Part shown: one piece after another, positions 50,116 to 58,938 of the stretch
How the letters are laid out: each line of letters opens with the position of its first letter
Position numbering within the stretch: the stretch's first letter is position 1
Assembly (NCBI RefSeq): GCF_900240945.1
Contig: NZ_OESG01000013.1
Coordinates: 2,627,622-2,691,621 of the forward strand
Length of the DNA stretch: 64,000 nucleotides
Direction of reading: 5' to 3'
From: Mycobacterium sp. 3519A
Lineage (GTDB): Bacteria; Actinomycetota; Actinomycetes; Mycobacteriales; Mycobacteriaceae
Position numbers and translations under genes: made by a program
The notes under the pieces: generated by a model
What the model was told of the DNA's origin: nothing
Database searches by the model: none
Seen by the model: the letters and a program-made list of their open reading frames with translations, nothing else

Positions 50116-50994
50116 ATGGAATTGCGGCAACTGAAGTACTTCGTTGCCGTCGCCGAAGAAGCCAACTTCACCAGGGCCGCCCAGCGGATGCAGGTTGCGC
50201 AGCCCGGCGTGAGCGCCCAGATTGCGCGCCTGGAACGTGAGCTCGGGCAGCCGCTGCTGGACCGGTCGCGGCGATCGGTGCGCCTGACGGCCGCTGGGGA
50301 GGCCGTGTTGCCACACGCCAGAGCCGCGCTGGCCGCCGCCGCCAACGTCTCGCGGACGGTCGGCGAACTCACCCAATTGGTGCGCGGCACACTGACCATC
50401 GGGACCGTCCTGTCGCACAACATCGACATGCCCGTTCTACTGGCGGATTTTCACGCCGACCATCCTGACGTCGAAATCACCGTCAAGACAGATGATTCCG
50501 ACGCCCTTGTCGAGCGGGTGCGGTGCGGCACGCTGGATGCCGCGGTCGTCTCCATCGGTCCCGACGAATGTCCGGAGGGGCTTGACGTCTTCGTGGTCAA
50601 CGACGAGGCGTTTGTGGCCGCTGTCTGCCGCGACGACGCGCTGGCGGGCCGCAATGCCATCACGTTGGCCGGGCTGGTGGGCCGGCCGCTGATCGCGCTC
50701 CCGGTGGGCACCGGCATCCGGCGCCGGCTCGACATGGCCTGCGCGCAGGCCAGAGTCACGCCGCGCATCGCGTTCGAAGCCAGCACCCCGCAGGCGCTGG
50801 TCGAGCTGGCCGAACGCGGCCTCGGAGTGGCGATCGTGCCGCGATCGGCGGCACAGGGCCGCGACCGGCTGTGCGCCCTGCCGATCGTGCCCGAGTTGCG
50901 CGGCCGGCTGGTGCTGGCATGGCGGTCGGTCGGCCCGATGAGCCCGGCGGCACGTGTACTGGTCGATAAAGCACGGCGGCTTCTCAGCGCCTGA
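50116..50994 (+). CDS. LysR-family transcriptional regulator
   Basis: The 292-residue protein has a typical winged HTH (MELRQLKYFVAVAEEANFTR, AAQRMQVAQPGVSAQIARLE, RELGQPLLDRSRR) and a periplasmic-binding-like effector domain. It is divergent from the flavin monooxygenase, the usual arrangement for a LysR activator and its target. The ATG is positioned for a leaderless transcript. Confidence 0.93.
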   Translation: MELRQLKYFVAVAEEANFTRAAQRMQVAQPGVSAQIARLERELGQPLLDRSRRSVRLTAAGEAVLPHARAALAAAANVSRTVGELTQLVRGTLTIGTVLSHNIDMPVLLADFHADHPDVEITVKTDDSDALVERVRCGTLDAAVVSIGPDECPEGLDVFVVNDEAFVAAVCRDDALAGRNAITLAGLVGRPLIALPVGTGIRRRLDMACAQARVTPRIAFEASTPQALVELAERGLGVAIVPRSAAQGRDRLCALPIVPELRGRLVLAWRSVGPMSPAARVLVDKARRLLSA

Positions 50995-51033
50995 TTTTGG
51001 TTTGCCGATGGCGTGTCGGCTACCGGTAAACAC

Positions 51034-51043
51034 CGACTACCCG
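51034..51043 (+). promoter_or_regulatory. GACTACC half-site upstream of the LAL regulator
   Basis: CGACTACCCG here shares GACTACCCGC with the sequence at 53698-53707 before the repeat protein. A related CGGCTACC lies 17 bp upstream (51017-51024). This may be an autoregulatory site. Confidence 0.3.
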
Positions 51044-51057
51044 CAGCTGCGACATCC

Positions 51058-51063
51058 TAGGAT
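51058..51063 (+). promoter_or_regulatory. -10 element (TAGGAT) of a leaderless promoter for the LAL gene
   Basis: TAGGAT ends six bases before the GTG at 51070, and no Shine-Dalgarno sequence is present. Confidence 0.45.
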
Positions 51064-51069
51064 TTACCT

Positions 51070-53631
51070 GTGGGAAACCTGTGGCCGTTCACTGGGCGGG
51101 CCGTAGAGACCGCGCAGATCGTCCGCACATTGGCCGAGCCCGGCTCGTCGTCCGGTGTGGTGATCGCGGGTGACCCCGGGGTCGGCAAGAGTCGGCTGGC
51201 GCGAGAAGTTCTGACCGCCATAGCGGATCGGTGCGAGACAAGATGGGTCGTTGCCACCAAGTCGGGCCGCGCGCTGCCGTTCGGCGCGTTCTCGGAATGG
51301 ATCCGTGATGCCGGCTCGGATCCCACCATGCTGGTGCGCAGCGTCATCGACACTCTCACCGCGACCACCCGGGGCCGCTCAGTGGTCGTGGGGGTGGATG
51401 ATGCGCATCAACTCGACGAGCTCTCCGCGTTGGTCGTGCATCAGCTGATTAATCGTCAGCTCGCGAAAGTCGTTGTGACCGTGAGAAATCGGGAGCAGGC
51501 TCCCGACGCGATCACCGGGTTGTGGAAAGATTCCTACCTTGACCGCATCCAGCTCACCGCGCTGACGCGGCAGGAATGCTGCCAGCTTCTAACGCGGGTG
51601 CTGCACGGACCGGTCGCCCCGACCACCCTGGAACACCTATGGCAGTTGACGCAGGGCAACGCGTTGTTCCTGCGTCACCTCGTGGACCAGGAGCTGGCGC
51701 GAAAGCACTGGTCGTTTCGCAACGGCTCGTGGGCGTGGGACGGCAACGACCTCGCGTCGACCGAGCTCGCCGATCTGGTCACATCGCAGATGGGCGCGCT
51801 GTCTGAACCGCTGGCCGACGTCGTCGACCTGCTGACCGTGGCGGGACCGCTCGAATGCGACTTGCTGGCCCAGATCACCGACTGGTCGGTTGTCGAGGAG
51901 GCTAGGACGAGGGGACTGGTCGCTGTCGAGTACGACTCGACCACGGCCATTGCGAGGTTGGGTCACCCGTTGTATGGCGAGGTCCGCCGCTGGAAGAGCA
52001 GTGGCATGCGAGGCAGGGAACTGCGCGGGCGCGTCGTGCGGGCGGTCGCCGACGGTCCGGTTGGCGATACCCAGGAGCTGCTACGTCGAGCGCTGTGGTG
52101 GCTCGAATCGGATCTGCCGCCCAATGGTGCGCTTTTCACTCAAGCGGCTGGCGCAGCAATGCAGCTTTTGAATCCGCTATTGGCAGAACGCCTTGCGGGT
52201 GAAGCCCGGCGCGTAGAGACGACCTACGAGGCGACGTATCTGCACACCTTCGCGTTGCATCTAGTCGGTCGAGCACCTGAGGCGGAACGCATCCTCGCTG
52301 ACGTGTTCGACCAGCGTTTCGCACCAGAAGAGCTTGCAAACTTGGCGATGTTCCGGGCAGCGAACCTGTATTGGGTACTAGGCCAGACTGCTGCATCGCG
52401 CCAAGTGCTCGACGACGCGCAAGGGCGACTTCCGGTCGAGACACACGGCGTGCTCACTGCATACCGGGCGTTGGTCGAAGCCGCAGACGGATCGGCGGGT
52501 GCCGCGATCGACATCGCGGATTCCGTTCTCAGCAAGGATATTTCAGATATCGCAGCGATGAACGCGTTGTACGCACTTGAACTCGCGTGTGGGTACGCAG
52601 GCCGCGTCGAAAAAGCAACCGGCGCGGCGAAACGTGGCTATCAACTGGCTGAACGTTCGCCGGGCGTCGCCCCGATGCTCTTTGGTTTCACCGAGCATCA
52701 CATCCAGGCGCTCGTTCTTGCTGGACATCTCGGCGAAGCGCAAGGGCTGGCCCAACGGGCCGCACACCAAACGATCGATACCCCGGTGGCGTCAAGCGCC
52801 TATGCCGCGCTGTTCATGGGTCACGTTGACCTAAGTGGGGGACGGGTTCGCGCTGCGATCAGTCGACTCGAGAAGGCGGTTCGTACTTTCACGGAAATCG
52901 GCAACGTGAAACTTGGTGAAGTGCTGTCCCGCTGCGATTTCGTGGTGGCACTGGCGACATGCGGCGATGCAGACAGTGCCACCTCTGAATTCGCCGCGTT
53001 GGACGCGTTGCAGAATCCGTTCGGCTATTTGGAGCCGCGTTGCGTGTTGGCGCGTGCTTGGCTGTCCGCCGCGGAGGGAGAAATGACAGCCGCAGTGGCG
53101 AGCTGTCTGAAAGCGGCCGAAATCGCCAGAGAGCAAGGCTATTTCGCTCAGGAGACGATGTGTTTGCATACCGCAGTGCGCTTCGGCGATTTCACATCTG
53201 CGACACGGCTCGGCGACCTCCGGGAGTTCGTCGAAGGCCCGAGGGTGGCCGCCGCGGCAGCCCACGCCAGCGCGCTGGCTGTAGGCGACGCAGACCAATT
53301 GTCGGCAGCATCGCGCAGTTTCGAGAGGTTTGGTGACCTGGCCGCGGCGATCGACGCCGCCGCACACGCCGCCAACGCATACCGGAGACGCGATCAACGG
53401 GGTTCGGCACTCACCGAGTTGGCGCGGGCGCACGAGCTGGCCGAGTTGTGCGGGGGCATGGACACGCCCGCATTGCGGGCCGTGGAGGCGGACCTGCTGA
53501 CCGGTAGGCAGCGCGAGGTGTTGGCCATGGCAGCGCGGGGTCTGTCGAACCGCGACATCGCGCACCGGTTGAACGTTTCGGTCCGCACGGTCGAGGGACA
53601 CCGCTATCGCGCGACGAAGCGAAAGGCGTAG
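51070..53631 (+). CDS. Large ATP-binding LuxR-family (LAL) regulator
   Basis: The 853-residue protein has an N-terminal AAA/STAND ATPase (Walker A GDPGVGKS at 34-41, Walker B VVVGVDDAHQL with Asp110/111). A long helical region of TPR type (about 330-770) follows. The C-terminal LuxR HTH reads LTGRQREVLAMAARGLSNRD then IAHRLNVSVRTVEGHRYRAT. The HTH ends abruptly (KRKA), lacking the usual last helix. Reading one frame over after the Arg codons continues for about 16 residues before a stop, which might indicate a frameshift. The middle part (about 52.2-53.2 kb) has lower GC. The adjacent secreted repeat protein is a candidate target. Confidence 0.9.
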   Translation: MGNLWPFTGRAVETAQIVRTLAEPGSSSGVVIAGDPGVGKSRLAREVLTAIADRCETRWVVATKSGRALPFGAFSEWIRDAGSDPTMLVRSVIDTLTATTRGRSVVVGVDDAHQLDELSALVVHQLINRQLAKVVVTVRNREQAPDAITGLWKDSYLDRIQLTALTRQECCQLLTRVLHGPVAPTTLEHLWQLTQGNALFLRHLVDQELARKHWSFRNGSWAWDGNDLASTELADLVTSQMGALSEPLADVVDLLTVAGPLECDLLAQITDWSVVEEARTRGLVAVEYDSTTAIARLGHPLYGEVRRWKSSGMRGRELRGRVVRAVADGPVGDTQELLRRALWWLESDLPPNGALFTQAAGAAMQLLNPLLAERLAGEARRVETTYEATYLHTFALHLVGRAPEAERILADVFDQRFAPEELANLAMFRAANLYWVLGQTAASRQVLDDAQGRLPVETHGVLTAYRALVEAADGSAGAAIDIADSVLSKDISDIAAMNALYALELACGYAGRVEKATGAAKRGYQLAERSPGVAPMLFGFTEHHIQALVLAGHLGEAQGLAQRAAHQTIDTPVASSAYAALFMGHVDLSGGRVRAAISRLEKAVRTFTEIGNVKLGEVLSRCDFVVALATCGDADSATSEFAALDALQNPFGYLEPRCVLARAWLSAAEGEMTAAVASCLKAAEIAREQGYFAQETMCLHTAVRFGDFTSATRLGDLREFVEGPRVAAAAAHASALAVGDADQLSAASRSFERFGDLAAAIDAAAHAANAYRRRDQRGSALTELARAHELAELCGGMDTPALRAVEADLLTGRQREVLAMAARGLSNRDIAHRLNVSVRTVEGHRYRATKRKA

Positions 53632-53703
53632 TCCGGTCAGAACGCACTCGGGAAATGACGTAGTCAGTTTCGCTGATGCAACCGGAAAGGCGTAGTTGAC
53701 TAC
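53627..53703 (+). promoter_or_regulatory. Three CGTAGT motifs spaced 32 bp, the last in a palindrome, before the repeat-protein gene
   Basis: CGTAGT occurs at 53627, 53659 and 53691, exactly 32 bp apart (about three helical turns). The third lies in GTAGT-TG-ACTAC (53692-53703). The first covers the LAL stop codon. The phased spacing suggests cooperative protein binding on one DNA face. The region is otherwise non-coding. Confidence 0.5.
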
Positions 53704-53773
53704 CCGCGCTCACAGCCTTCTACCAGCAGATACTTGCCTCGAGCAACAATGTTCTACTCGCTGGGGAGGGACC

Positions 53774-55228
53774 ATGTCATACGCAACGTATGTCGGTCGA
53801 GTCGGGGGACTTGCAATCGCATTGGGCATCGGGACGGGGTTGGTCGCGGCCCCGTGGGCAGCCTCCGCCAAGCCCCCGGACAACGGCAAGGGTCCAAGCT
53901 TCAGCGTGTCGGCCAACGGCGAAACGCGGGTGACAAGAGGCACCGCCAGCTCCAGTGCGACGGGCACCGGTTCTGTCGCGATCGCCCGCGGCGACCAGAG
54001 TTCAGCAGACGCGGACGGGGACGGTACCCGAGCGACTGCCATTGGTACGAACAGTCACGCGATTGCGGCGGGCACCAACAACACTGCGTACGTCGAAGGT
54101 GACAACAGCACCGCCAAGGCAACCGGAGGCACCCACAACACCGCCACCGTGATCGGCAACGGCAGCACCGCCACCGCAGGTAGCACAGAAAACGTCATCG
54201 GCGGTGACAACAACACCGCCACCGTGATCGGGGACGACAGCGACGCCACCGCCAGGGGTGGCGAGAACAACACCGCGATTGTCACGGGCGACGGCAGTCG
54301 CGCATTCTCCGGAAGTGTGCCAACGGATACCGCGGGAGTCATCGAGGGCTCCAACAACACGGTCACCGTGACCGGCGACGACAACCTGGCGTCGGTGCTC
54401 GGCGGTGACGGCAACATCGTCACCGTGACGGGCAACGACAGTCGCGCGTTCGCTGTCCTCGGCGACGACAACACCGCCACGGTCACCGGCGACGGCAGCG
54501 TCGCGGAGGTCGGCAACGGCGACCGCAACACCGCGACGGTTGTCGGCGACAACAGCGAGGCACACGCAATCGTAGGCAATGACAACACCGCCACCACCAC
54601 CGGCAACAACAGCCATACCGACGCTGAGATCGGTAACAACAACATCGCAACTGTCGACGGTGACAATAGCCTCGCCGCGTCGGGCGACGGTGATGACAAC
54701 AAGGCTGAAGTCATCGGTGACCGCAGCACGGCCGCCGCCGGCCAGAGCCTGATCGGCAATCCGGGCGACGGCAACAACGGAAATACCGCGATAGTCGTCG
54801 GAGACGACAGCACGGCGCTGGCGAACTTCGGCAAAGACAACTATGCCGAGGTTTACGGCAACGGCAGTACGGCGACTGCAAGCGAGGGCAACGACAATCA
54901 GGCCTCGGTGAATGGAAACCTGAGCACGGCGAGGGCGGTTGTCGGGAACGACAACACGGCCATCGCAAACGGCACCGACAGCGAGGCGACCGCGGCGTTC
55001 GGCAACGGGAACTTCGCGGCGGTAGACGGCGACGACAGCTCGGCGGTGGCGGGCGGGCACATCGGCGGCCTTGGCAACCAGAACACCGCCAGCGTCGTCG
55101 GAAACAACAGCACGGCCAACGCCGGTGGCCCCAACGCGGACAACACCCTCGCCTTGGTGGAAGGCGACGGCCTGCACGCGAACGCCGGCCCGACCGACCA
55201 GGACGTCGACATCGTCGTCGCCCCCTGA
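53774..55228 (+). CDS. Secreted protein of about nineteen 19-residue Asn/Gly/Thr repeats
   Basis: The 484-residue precursor has a signal peptide (YVGRVGGLAIALGIGTGLVA, with cleavage expected after AASA). After a short linker, residues 70 to about 470 consist of repeats of the form NNTATVxGDxSxAxAxxG, such as DNTATVTGDGSVAEVGNG and NDNTATTTGNNSHTDAEI. Alternating small and beta-branched residues with Gly-Asp/Asn turns predict a beta-solenoid, reminiscent of the YadA-head repeats of trimeric autotransporters. There is no LPXTG, PE/PPE or membrane anchor at the C-terminus (ends DQDVDIVVAP). GGGGAGGG precedes the ATG. Function is unknown; a surface or secreted adhesin-like role is a guess. Confidence 0.85.
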   Translation: MSYATYVGRVGGLAIALGIGTGLVAAPWAASAKPPDNGKGPSFSVSANGETRVTRGTASSSATGTGSVAIARGDQSSADADGDGTRATAIGTNSHAIAAGTNNTAYVEGDNSTAKATGGTHNTATVIGNGSTATAGSTENVIGGDNNTATVIGDDSDATARGGENNTAIVTGDGSRAFSGSVPTDTAGVIEGSNNTVTVTGDDNLASVLGGDGNIVTVTGNDSRAFAVLGDDNTATVTGDGSVAEVGNGDRNTATVVGDNSEAHAIVGNDNTATTTGNNSHTDAEIGNNNIATVDGDNSLAASGDGDDNKAEVIGDRSTAAAGQSLIGNPGDGNNGNTAIVVGDDSTALANFGKDNYAEVYGNGSTATASEGNDNQASVNGNLSTARAVVGNDNTAIANGTDSEATAAFGNGNFAAVDGDDSSAVAGGHIGGLGNQNTASVVGNNSTANAGGPNADNTLALVEGDGLHANAGPTDQDVDIVVAP

Positions 55229-55255
55229 CTCGCCGCCCGTGTCGGCGCGGGTGCA

Positions 55256-55261
55256 TAGAGT
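55256..55261 (+). promoter_or_regulatory. -10 element (TAGAGT) of a leaderless polA promoter
   Basis: TAGAGT ends six bases before the GTG at 55268. No Shine-Dalgarno is present, so transcription from the start codon is likely. Confidence 0.5.
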
Positions 55262-55267
55262 AGGGCC

Positions 55268-57997
55268 GTGAGCCCAGCCAGTACCGCCACCGACAAGAAG
55301 ACGGCGTCCGGCAGCGCCGACCAGAAGCCGACATTGATGCTGCTGGACGGCAATTCGCTGGCGTACCGGGCCTTCTACGCGCTGCCCGCGGAGAACTTCA
55401 AGACCCAGGGCGGGTTGACCACCAACGCGGTGTACGGCTTCACCGCGATGCTGATCAACCTGCTGCGTGACGAGCAGCCTTCGCACATCGCCGCCGCGTT
55501 CGACGTCTCGCGCCAGACCTTCCGCGTCGAGAAGTACCCGGAGTACAAGGCGGGCCGCGCGTCCACGCCCGACGAGTTCCGCGGCCAGATCGACATCACC
55601 AAGGAGGTGCTGGTCGCCCTCGGCATCACCGTGCTCGCGGAGCCCGGGTTCGAGGCCGACGACATCATCGCCACGCTCGCCACCCAGGCTCAGGACGAGG
55701 GCTACCGGGTGCTGGTCGTCACCGGCGACCGGGACTCGCTACAACTGGTCAGCGACGACGTCACGGTGCTGTACCCGCGCAAGGGCGTCAGCGAGCTGAC
55801 CAGGTTCACCCCGGAGGCGGTGCTCGAGAAATACGGGTTGACCCCGCAGCAGTATCCGGACTTCGCTGCCCTGCGCGGAGACCCCAGCGACAACCTGCCC
55901 GGCATCCCGGGCGTGGGGGAGAAGACCGCCACCAAGTGGATCGCCGAGTACGGTTCCCTGCAGGCGCTCGTCGACCAGGTCGACACGGTCAAGGGCAAGG
56001 TCGGCGACGCGCTTCGGGCGCATCTGTCCAGCGTCGTGCTCAACCGTGAGCTCACCGATCTGGTCAAGGACGTGCCGCTGGCGCAGACACCGGACACGCT
56101 GCGGATGCAGCCCTGGAATCGCGACCAGATCCATCGCCTGTTCGACGACCTGGAGTTCCGGGTGCTGCGCGACCGGCTGTTCGACACGCTGGCCTCGGCC
56201 GATCCGGAGGTCGACCAGGGCTTCGACGTCAAGGGCGGAATGCTGGAGCCCGGCGAACTTGCGGGCTGGCTCGCCGAGCACACCACGGGCAAGCGGTCCG
56301 GCATGGCCGTCGTCGGCACGCACCTGGCCTTCGACGCCGACGCCACCGCCCTTGCCATCGTCGCCGCGGACGGCGACGGTCGCTACCTCGACACCGCCAC
56401 CCTGCACCCCGACGACGAGGCCGCGCTGGCGAAGTGGCTGGCCGACCCAAACCAGCCGAAGGCGCTGCACGAAGCCAAGCTGGCGATGCACGATCTCGAG
56501 GGACGCGGGTGGAAGCTGGCCGGCGTCACCTCCGACACTGCACTGGCCGCCTATCTGGTCCGCCCCGGACAGCGCAGCTTCGCGCTCGACGATCTGTCGC
56601 TTCGCTATCTGAAACGCGAGCTGCGCGCGGATAACCCTGAGCAACAACAGCTTTCGCTGCTCGACGACAGTGACGGCGTAGACGATCAGGCCGTACAAAC
56701 CGTCATCCTGCGTGCCAGCGCCGTGATGGATCTGGCCGATGCGCTCGACGAGGAACTGGCGCGGATGGAGTGCTCGTCGCTGCTCGGCGACATGGAGTTG
56801 CCGGTCCAGCGGGCGCTCGCCGAGATGGAATCAGCGGGCATCGCCGTCGACCTCAAGCAGCTGGGTGAGCTGCAGAGCGAGTTCGCGGACCTGATCCGTG
56901 ACGCGGCGGAGGCGGCGTATGCCGTGATCGGCAAGCAGATCAACCTCGGGTCGCCGAAGCAGCTGCAGGTGGTGCTGTTCGACGAGCTGGAGATGCCGAA
57001 GACCAAGCGCACCAAGACCGGTTACACCACCGACGCCGACGCGCTGCAGTCACTGTTCGACAAGACCGGCCACCCGTTCCTGCAGCACCTGCTGGCCCAC
57101 CGCGACGCCACCAGGCTCAAGGTCACCGTCGACGGGCTGATCGCAGCCGTGGCCGGAGACGGGCGAATTCATACCACGTTCAACCAGACCATCGCGGCCA
57201 CCGGACGGTTGTCGTCCACCGAACCGAACCTGCAGAACATCCCGATCCGCACCGAGGCGGGCCGCCGCATCCGGGACGCGTTCGTGGTCGGCAAGGGCTA
57301 CCACGAGTTGATGACGGCCGACTACAGCCAGATCGAGATGCGGATCATGGCGCACCTGTCGAAGGACGCCGGCCTGATCGAGGCGTTCAACACCGGTGAG
57401 GACCTGCACTCGTTCGTCGCATCGCGGGCCTTCTCGGTGCCCATCGACGAGGTCACCGCCGAATTGCGGCGCCGCGTCAAGGCGATGTCGTACGGCCTGG
57501 CCTACGGATTGAGCGCGTATGGCCTTGCCGCCCAACTGAAGATCTCCACCGAAGAGGCCAAGGTGCAGATGGAGCAGTACTTCGACCGGTTCGGTGGGGT
57601 GCGCGACTATCTGCGTGACGTCGTCGACCAGGCACGCAAGGACGGCTACACGTCGACGGTGTTCGGCAGGCGGCGTTACCTGCCCGAGCTGGACAGCAGC
57701 AACCGCAACGTCCGCGAGGCCGCCGAACGCGCGGCGCTCAACGCGCCCATTCAGGGCAGCGCCGCCGACATCATCAAGGTCGCGATGATCAACGTCGACA
57801 AGGCGCTCAAGGACTCCGGCCTCAAGTCGCGCATGCTGCTGCAGGTGCATGACGAACTGCTGTTCGAGGTCGCCGAGGGCGAGCACGACGACCTCGAGAA
57901 GCTGGTGCGCGAGCAGATGGGCAACGCGTATCCGCTGGACGTGCCGCTCGAGGTCAGCGTGGGGTTCGGACGAAGCTGGGATGCGGCGGCGCACTGA
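55268..57997 (+). CDS. polA: DNA polymerase I
   Basis: PolA fills gaps and removes RNA primers. The 909 residues comprise a 5'-3' exonuclease domain (about 20-310, with LLDGNSLAYRAF, VVTGDRDSLQLV and LRGDPSDNLPGIPGVGEKTA). A degenerate 3'-5' exonuclease-like domain (about 320-520) follows, then the polymerase domain. Motif A is ADYSQIEMRIMA (Asp685), motif B RRRVKAMSYGLAYGLSAYG and motif C VHDELLFEV (Asp862). The exonuclease-like middle domain lacks the usual acidic DxE start, as in mycobacterial PolA, so proofreading is not expected. GTG 55268 fits a leaderless promoter. Position corresponds to Rv1629. Confidence 0.97.
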   Translation: MSPASTATDKKTASGSADQKPTLMLLDGNSLAYRAFYALPAENFKTQGGLTTNAVYGFTAMLINLLRDEQPSHIAAAFDVSRQTFRVEKYPEYKAGRASTPDEFRGQIDITKEVLVALGITVLAEPGFEADDIIATLATQAQDEGYRVLVVTGDRDSLQLVSDDVTVLYPRKGVSELTRFTPEAVLEKYGLTPQQYPDFAALRGDPSDNLPGIPGVGEKTATKWIAEYGSLQALVDQVDTVKGKVGDALRAHLSSVVLNRELTDLVKDVPLAQTPDTLRMQPWNRDQIHRLFDDLEFRVLRDRLFDTLASADPEVDQGFDVKGGMLEPGELAGWLAEHTTGKRSGMAVVGTHLAFDADATALAIVAADGDGRYLDTATLHPDDEAALAKWLADPNQPKALHEAKLAMHDLEGRGWKLAGVTSDTALAAYLVRPGQRSFALDDLSLRYLKRELRADNPEQQQLSLLDDSDGVDDQAVQTVILRASAVMDLADALDEELARMECSSLLGDMELPVQRALAEMESAGIAVDLKQLGELQSEFADLIRDAAEAAYAVIGKQINLGSPKQLQVVLFDELEMPKTKRTKTGYTTDADALQSLFDKTGHPFLQHLLAHRDATRLKVTVDGLIAAVAGDGRIHTTFNQTIAATGRLSSTEPNLQNIPIRTEAGRRIRDAFVVGKGYHELMTADYSQIEMRIMAHLSKDAGLIEAFNTGEDLHSFVASRAFSVPIDEVTAELRRRVKAMSYGLAYGLSAYGLAAQLKISTEEAKVQMEQYFDRFGGVRDYLRDVVDQARKDGYTSTVFGRRRYLPELDSSNRNVREAAERAALNAPIQGSAADIIKVAMINVDKALKDSGLKSRMLLQVHDELLFEVAEGEHDDLEKLVREQMGNAYPLDVPLEVSVGFGRSWDAAAH

Positions 57998-58011
57998 GCG
58001 ACGCCGTCCGC

Positions 58012-58929
58012 TCACTCGACGTCGAGCACCTTAGACAGCAACTGCATCAACCGAACGCCGCCGATGCTGTTCCCGGATCCGTCGAGGGCCGGACCGTAGA
58101 TCCCGATGCCTTTCTGGTGGCGCACCACGCCCATCATCGCCCCGGACACCCCGCATTTCGCCGGGATGCCGACGTCGCAGGCGTACTGCCCGGACGCTTC
58201 GTACATGCCTGTCGACAGCATCAGCCGGCGTGCCAGCCGTAGGTACGACGCATCGAGCACTTCGTCCATCACCCGAATGTGCGTGCGCTCGGAGAGCATT
58301 CGGCCCGCGGCCGCCAGATCCACGACGTCGATCCGGATCGCGCACATCTGGCAGTACGCCCACAACAGGTCCTCGACCTCCGTTGCGACGAAATGGTGGC
58401 CGCGCAGGTAGTAGGCCAGCGCCCGGTTCTGATCCGCCATCATGAGTTCGGATCGCGCCGTGTCGAGATCGATACCGATGTCCGGATTGTTCGACAGCGC
58501 GCGAATGAAGTTCAGCACGTGCGCCACGCGGGCGTCCGGACTGCTTCCGGGCAGCATGTCGACGATGACGAGCGCGCCCGCGTTGACGAATGGGTTGACC
58601 GGGACGCCGGAGCCTCTGATGAACGACTCGAGCGAGTTGTACGAGCCGAGAGCCTGATCGCAGCCGACCCGGTCGAACACGTAATCCTTGCCGTGGTGGT
58701 GCAGCGCCAACAGCAGGGTGAACACCTTGACCACGCTCTGCAGCGTGAAGGTGGCCTCGCTGTCGCCCGCGGTGATGACGCCGTCGTCACCGAGGTCGAC
58801 CGCGACGGCGAGTTCGTCGCTGCGAGCCCGGCTCAGCTCCGGCAGGTAGTTCGATACCGCGCCGGAGCCGAGCCAGGGCCGCACCTGGTCGACCAGATCG
58901 TTCAGCAATTCCGCTGTGATCGCAGCCAC
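58012..58929 (-). CDS. glsA: Glutaminase
   Basis: The 305-residue beta-lactamase-fold glutaminase hydrolyses glutamine to glutamate and ammonia. The catalytic SxxK is Ser65-Val-Val-Lys68 (FTLQSVVKVFTLLLAL). Other motifs are NPFVNAGALVIVDML, ALAYYLRGH and STGMYEASGQYACDVGIPAK, then CGVSGAMMGVV. It starts 9 bp after the ligase gene on the same strand, so it belongs to that cluster. It is convergent with polA, 14 bp apart. Confidence 0.95.
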   Translation of the reverse strand: MAAITAELLNDLVDQVRPWLGSGAVSNYLPELSRARSDELAVAVDLGDDGVITAGDSEATFTLQSVVKVFTLLLALHHHGKDYVFDRVGCDQALGSYNSLESFIRGSGVPVNPFVNAGALVIVDMLPGSSPDARVAHVLNFIRALSNNPDIGIDLDTARSELMMADQNRALAYYLRGHHFVATEVEDLLWAYCQMCAIRIDVVDLAAAGRMLSERTHIRVMDEVLDASYLRLARRLMLSTGMYEASGQYACDVGIPAKCGVSGAMMGVVRHQKGIGIYGPALDGSGNSIGGVRLMQLLSKVLDVE

Positions 58930-58938
58930 CGCTGGGTC

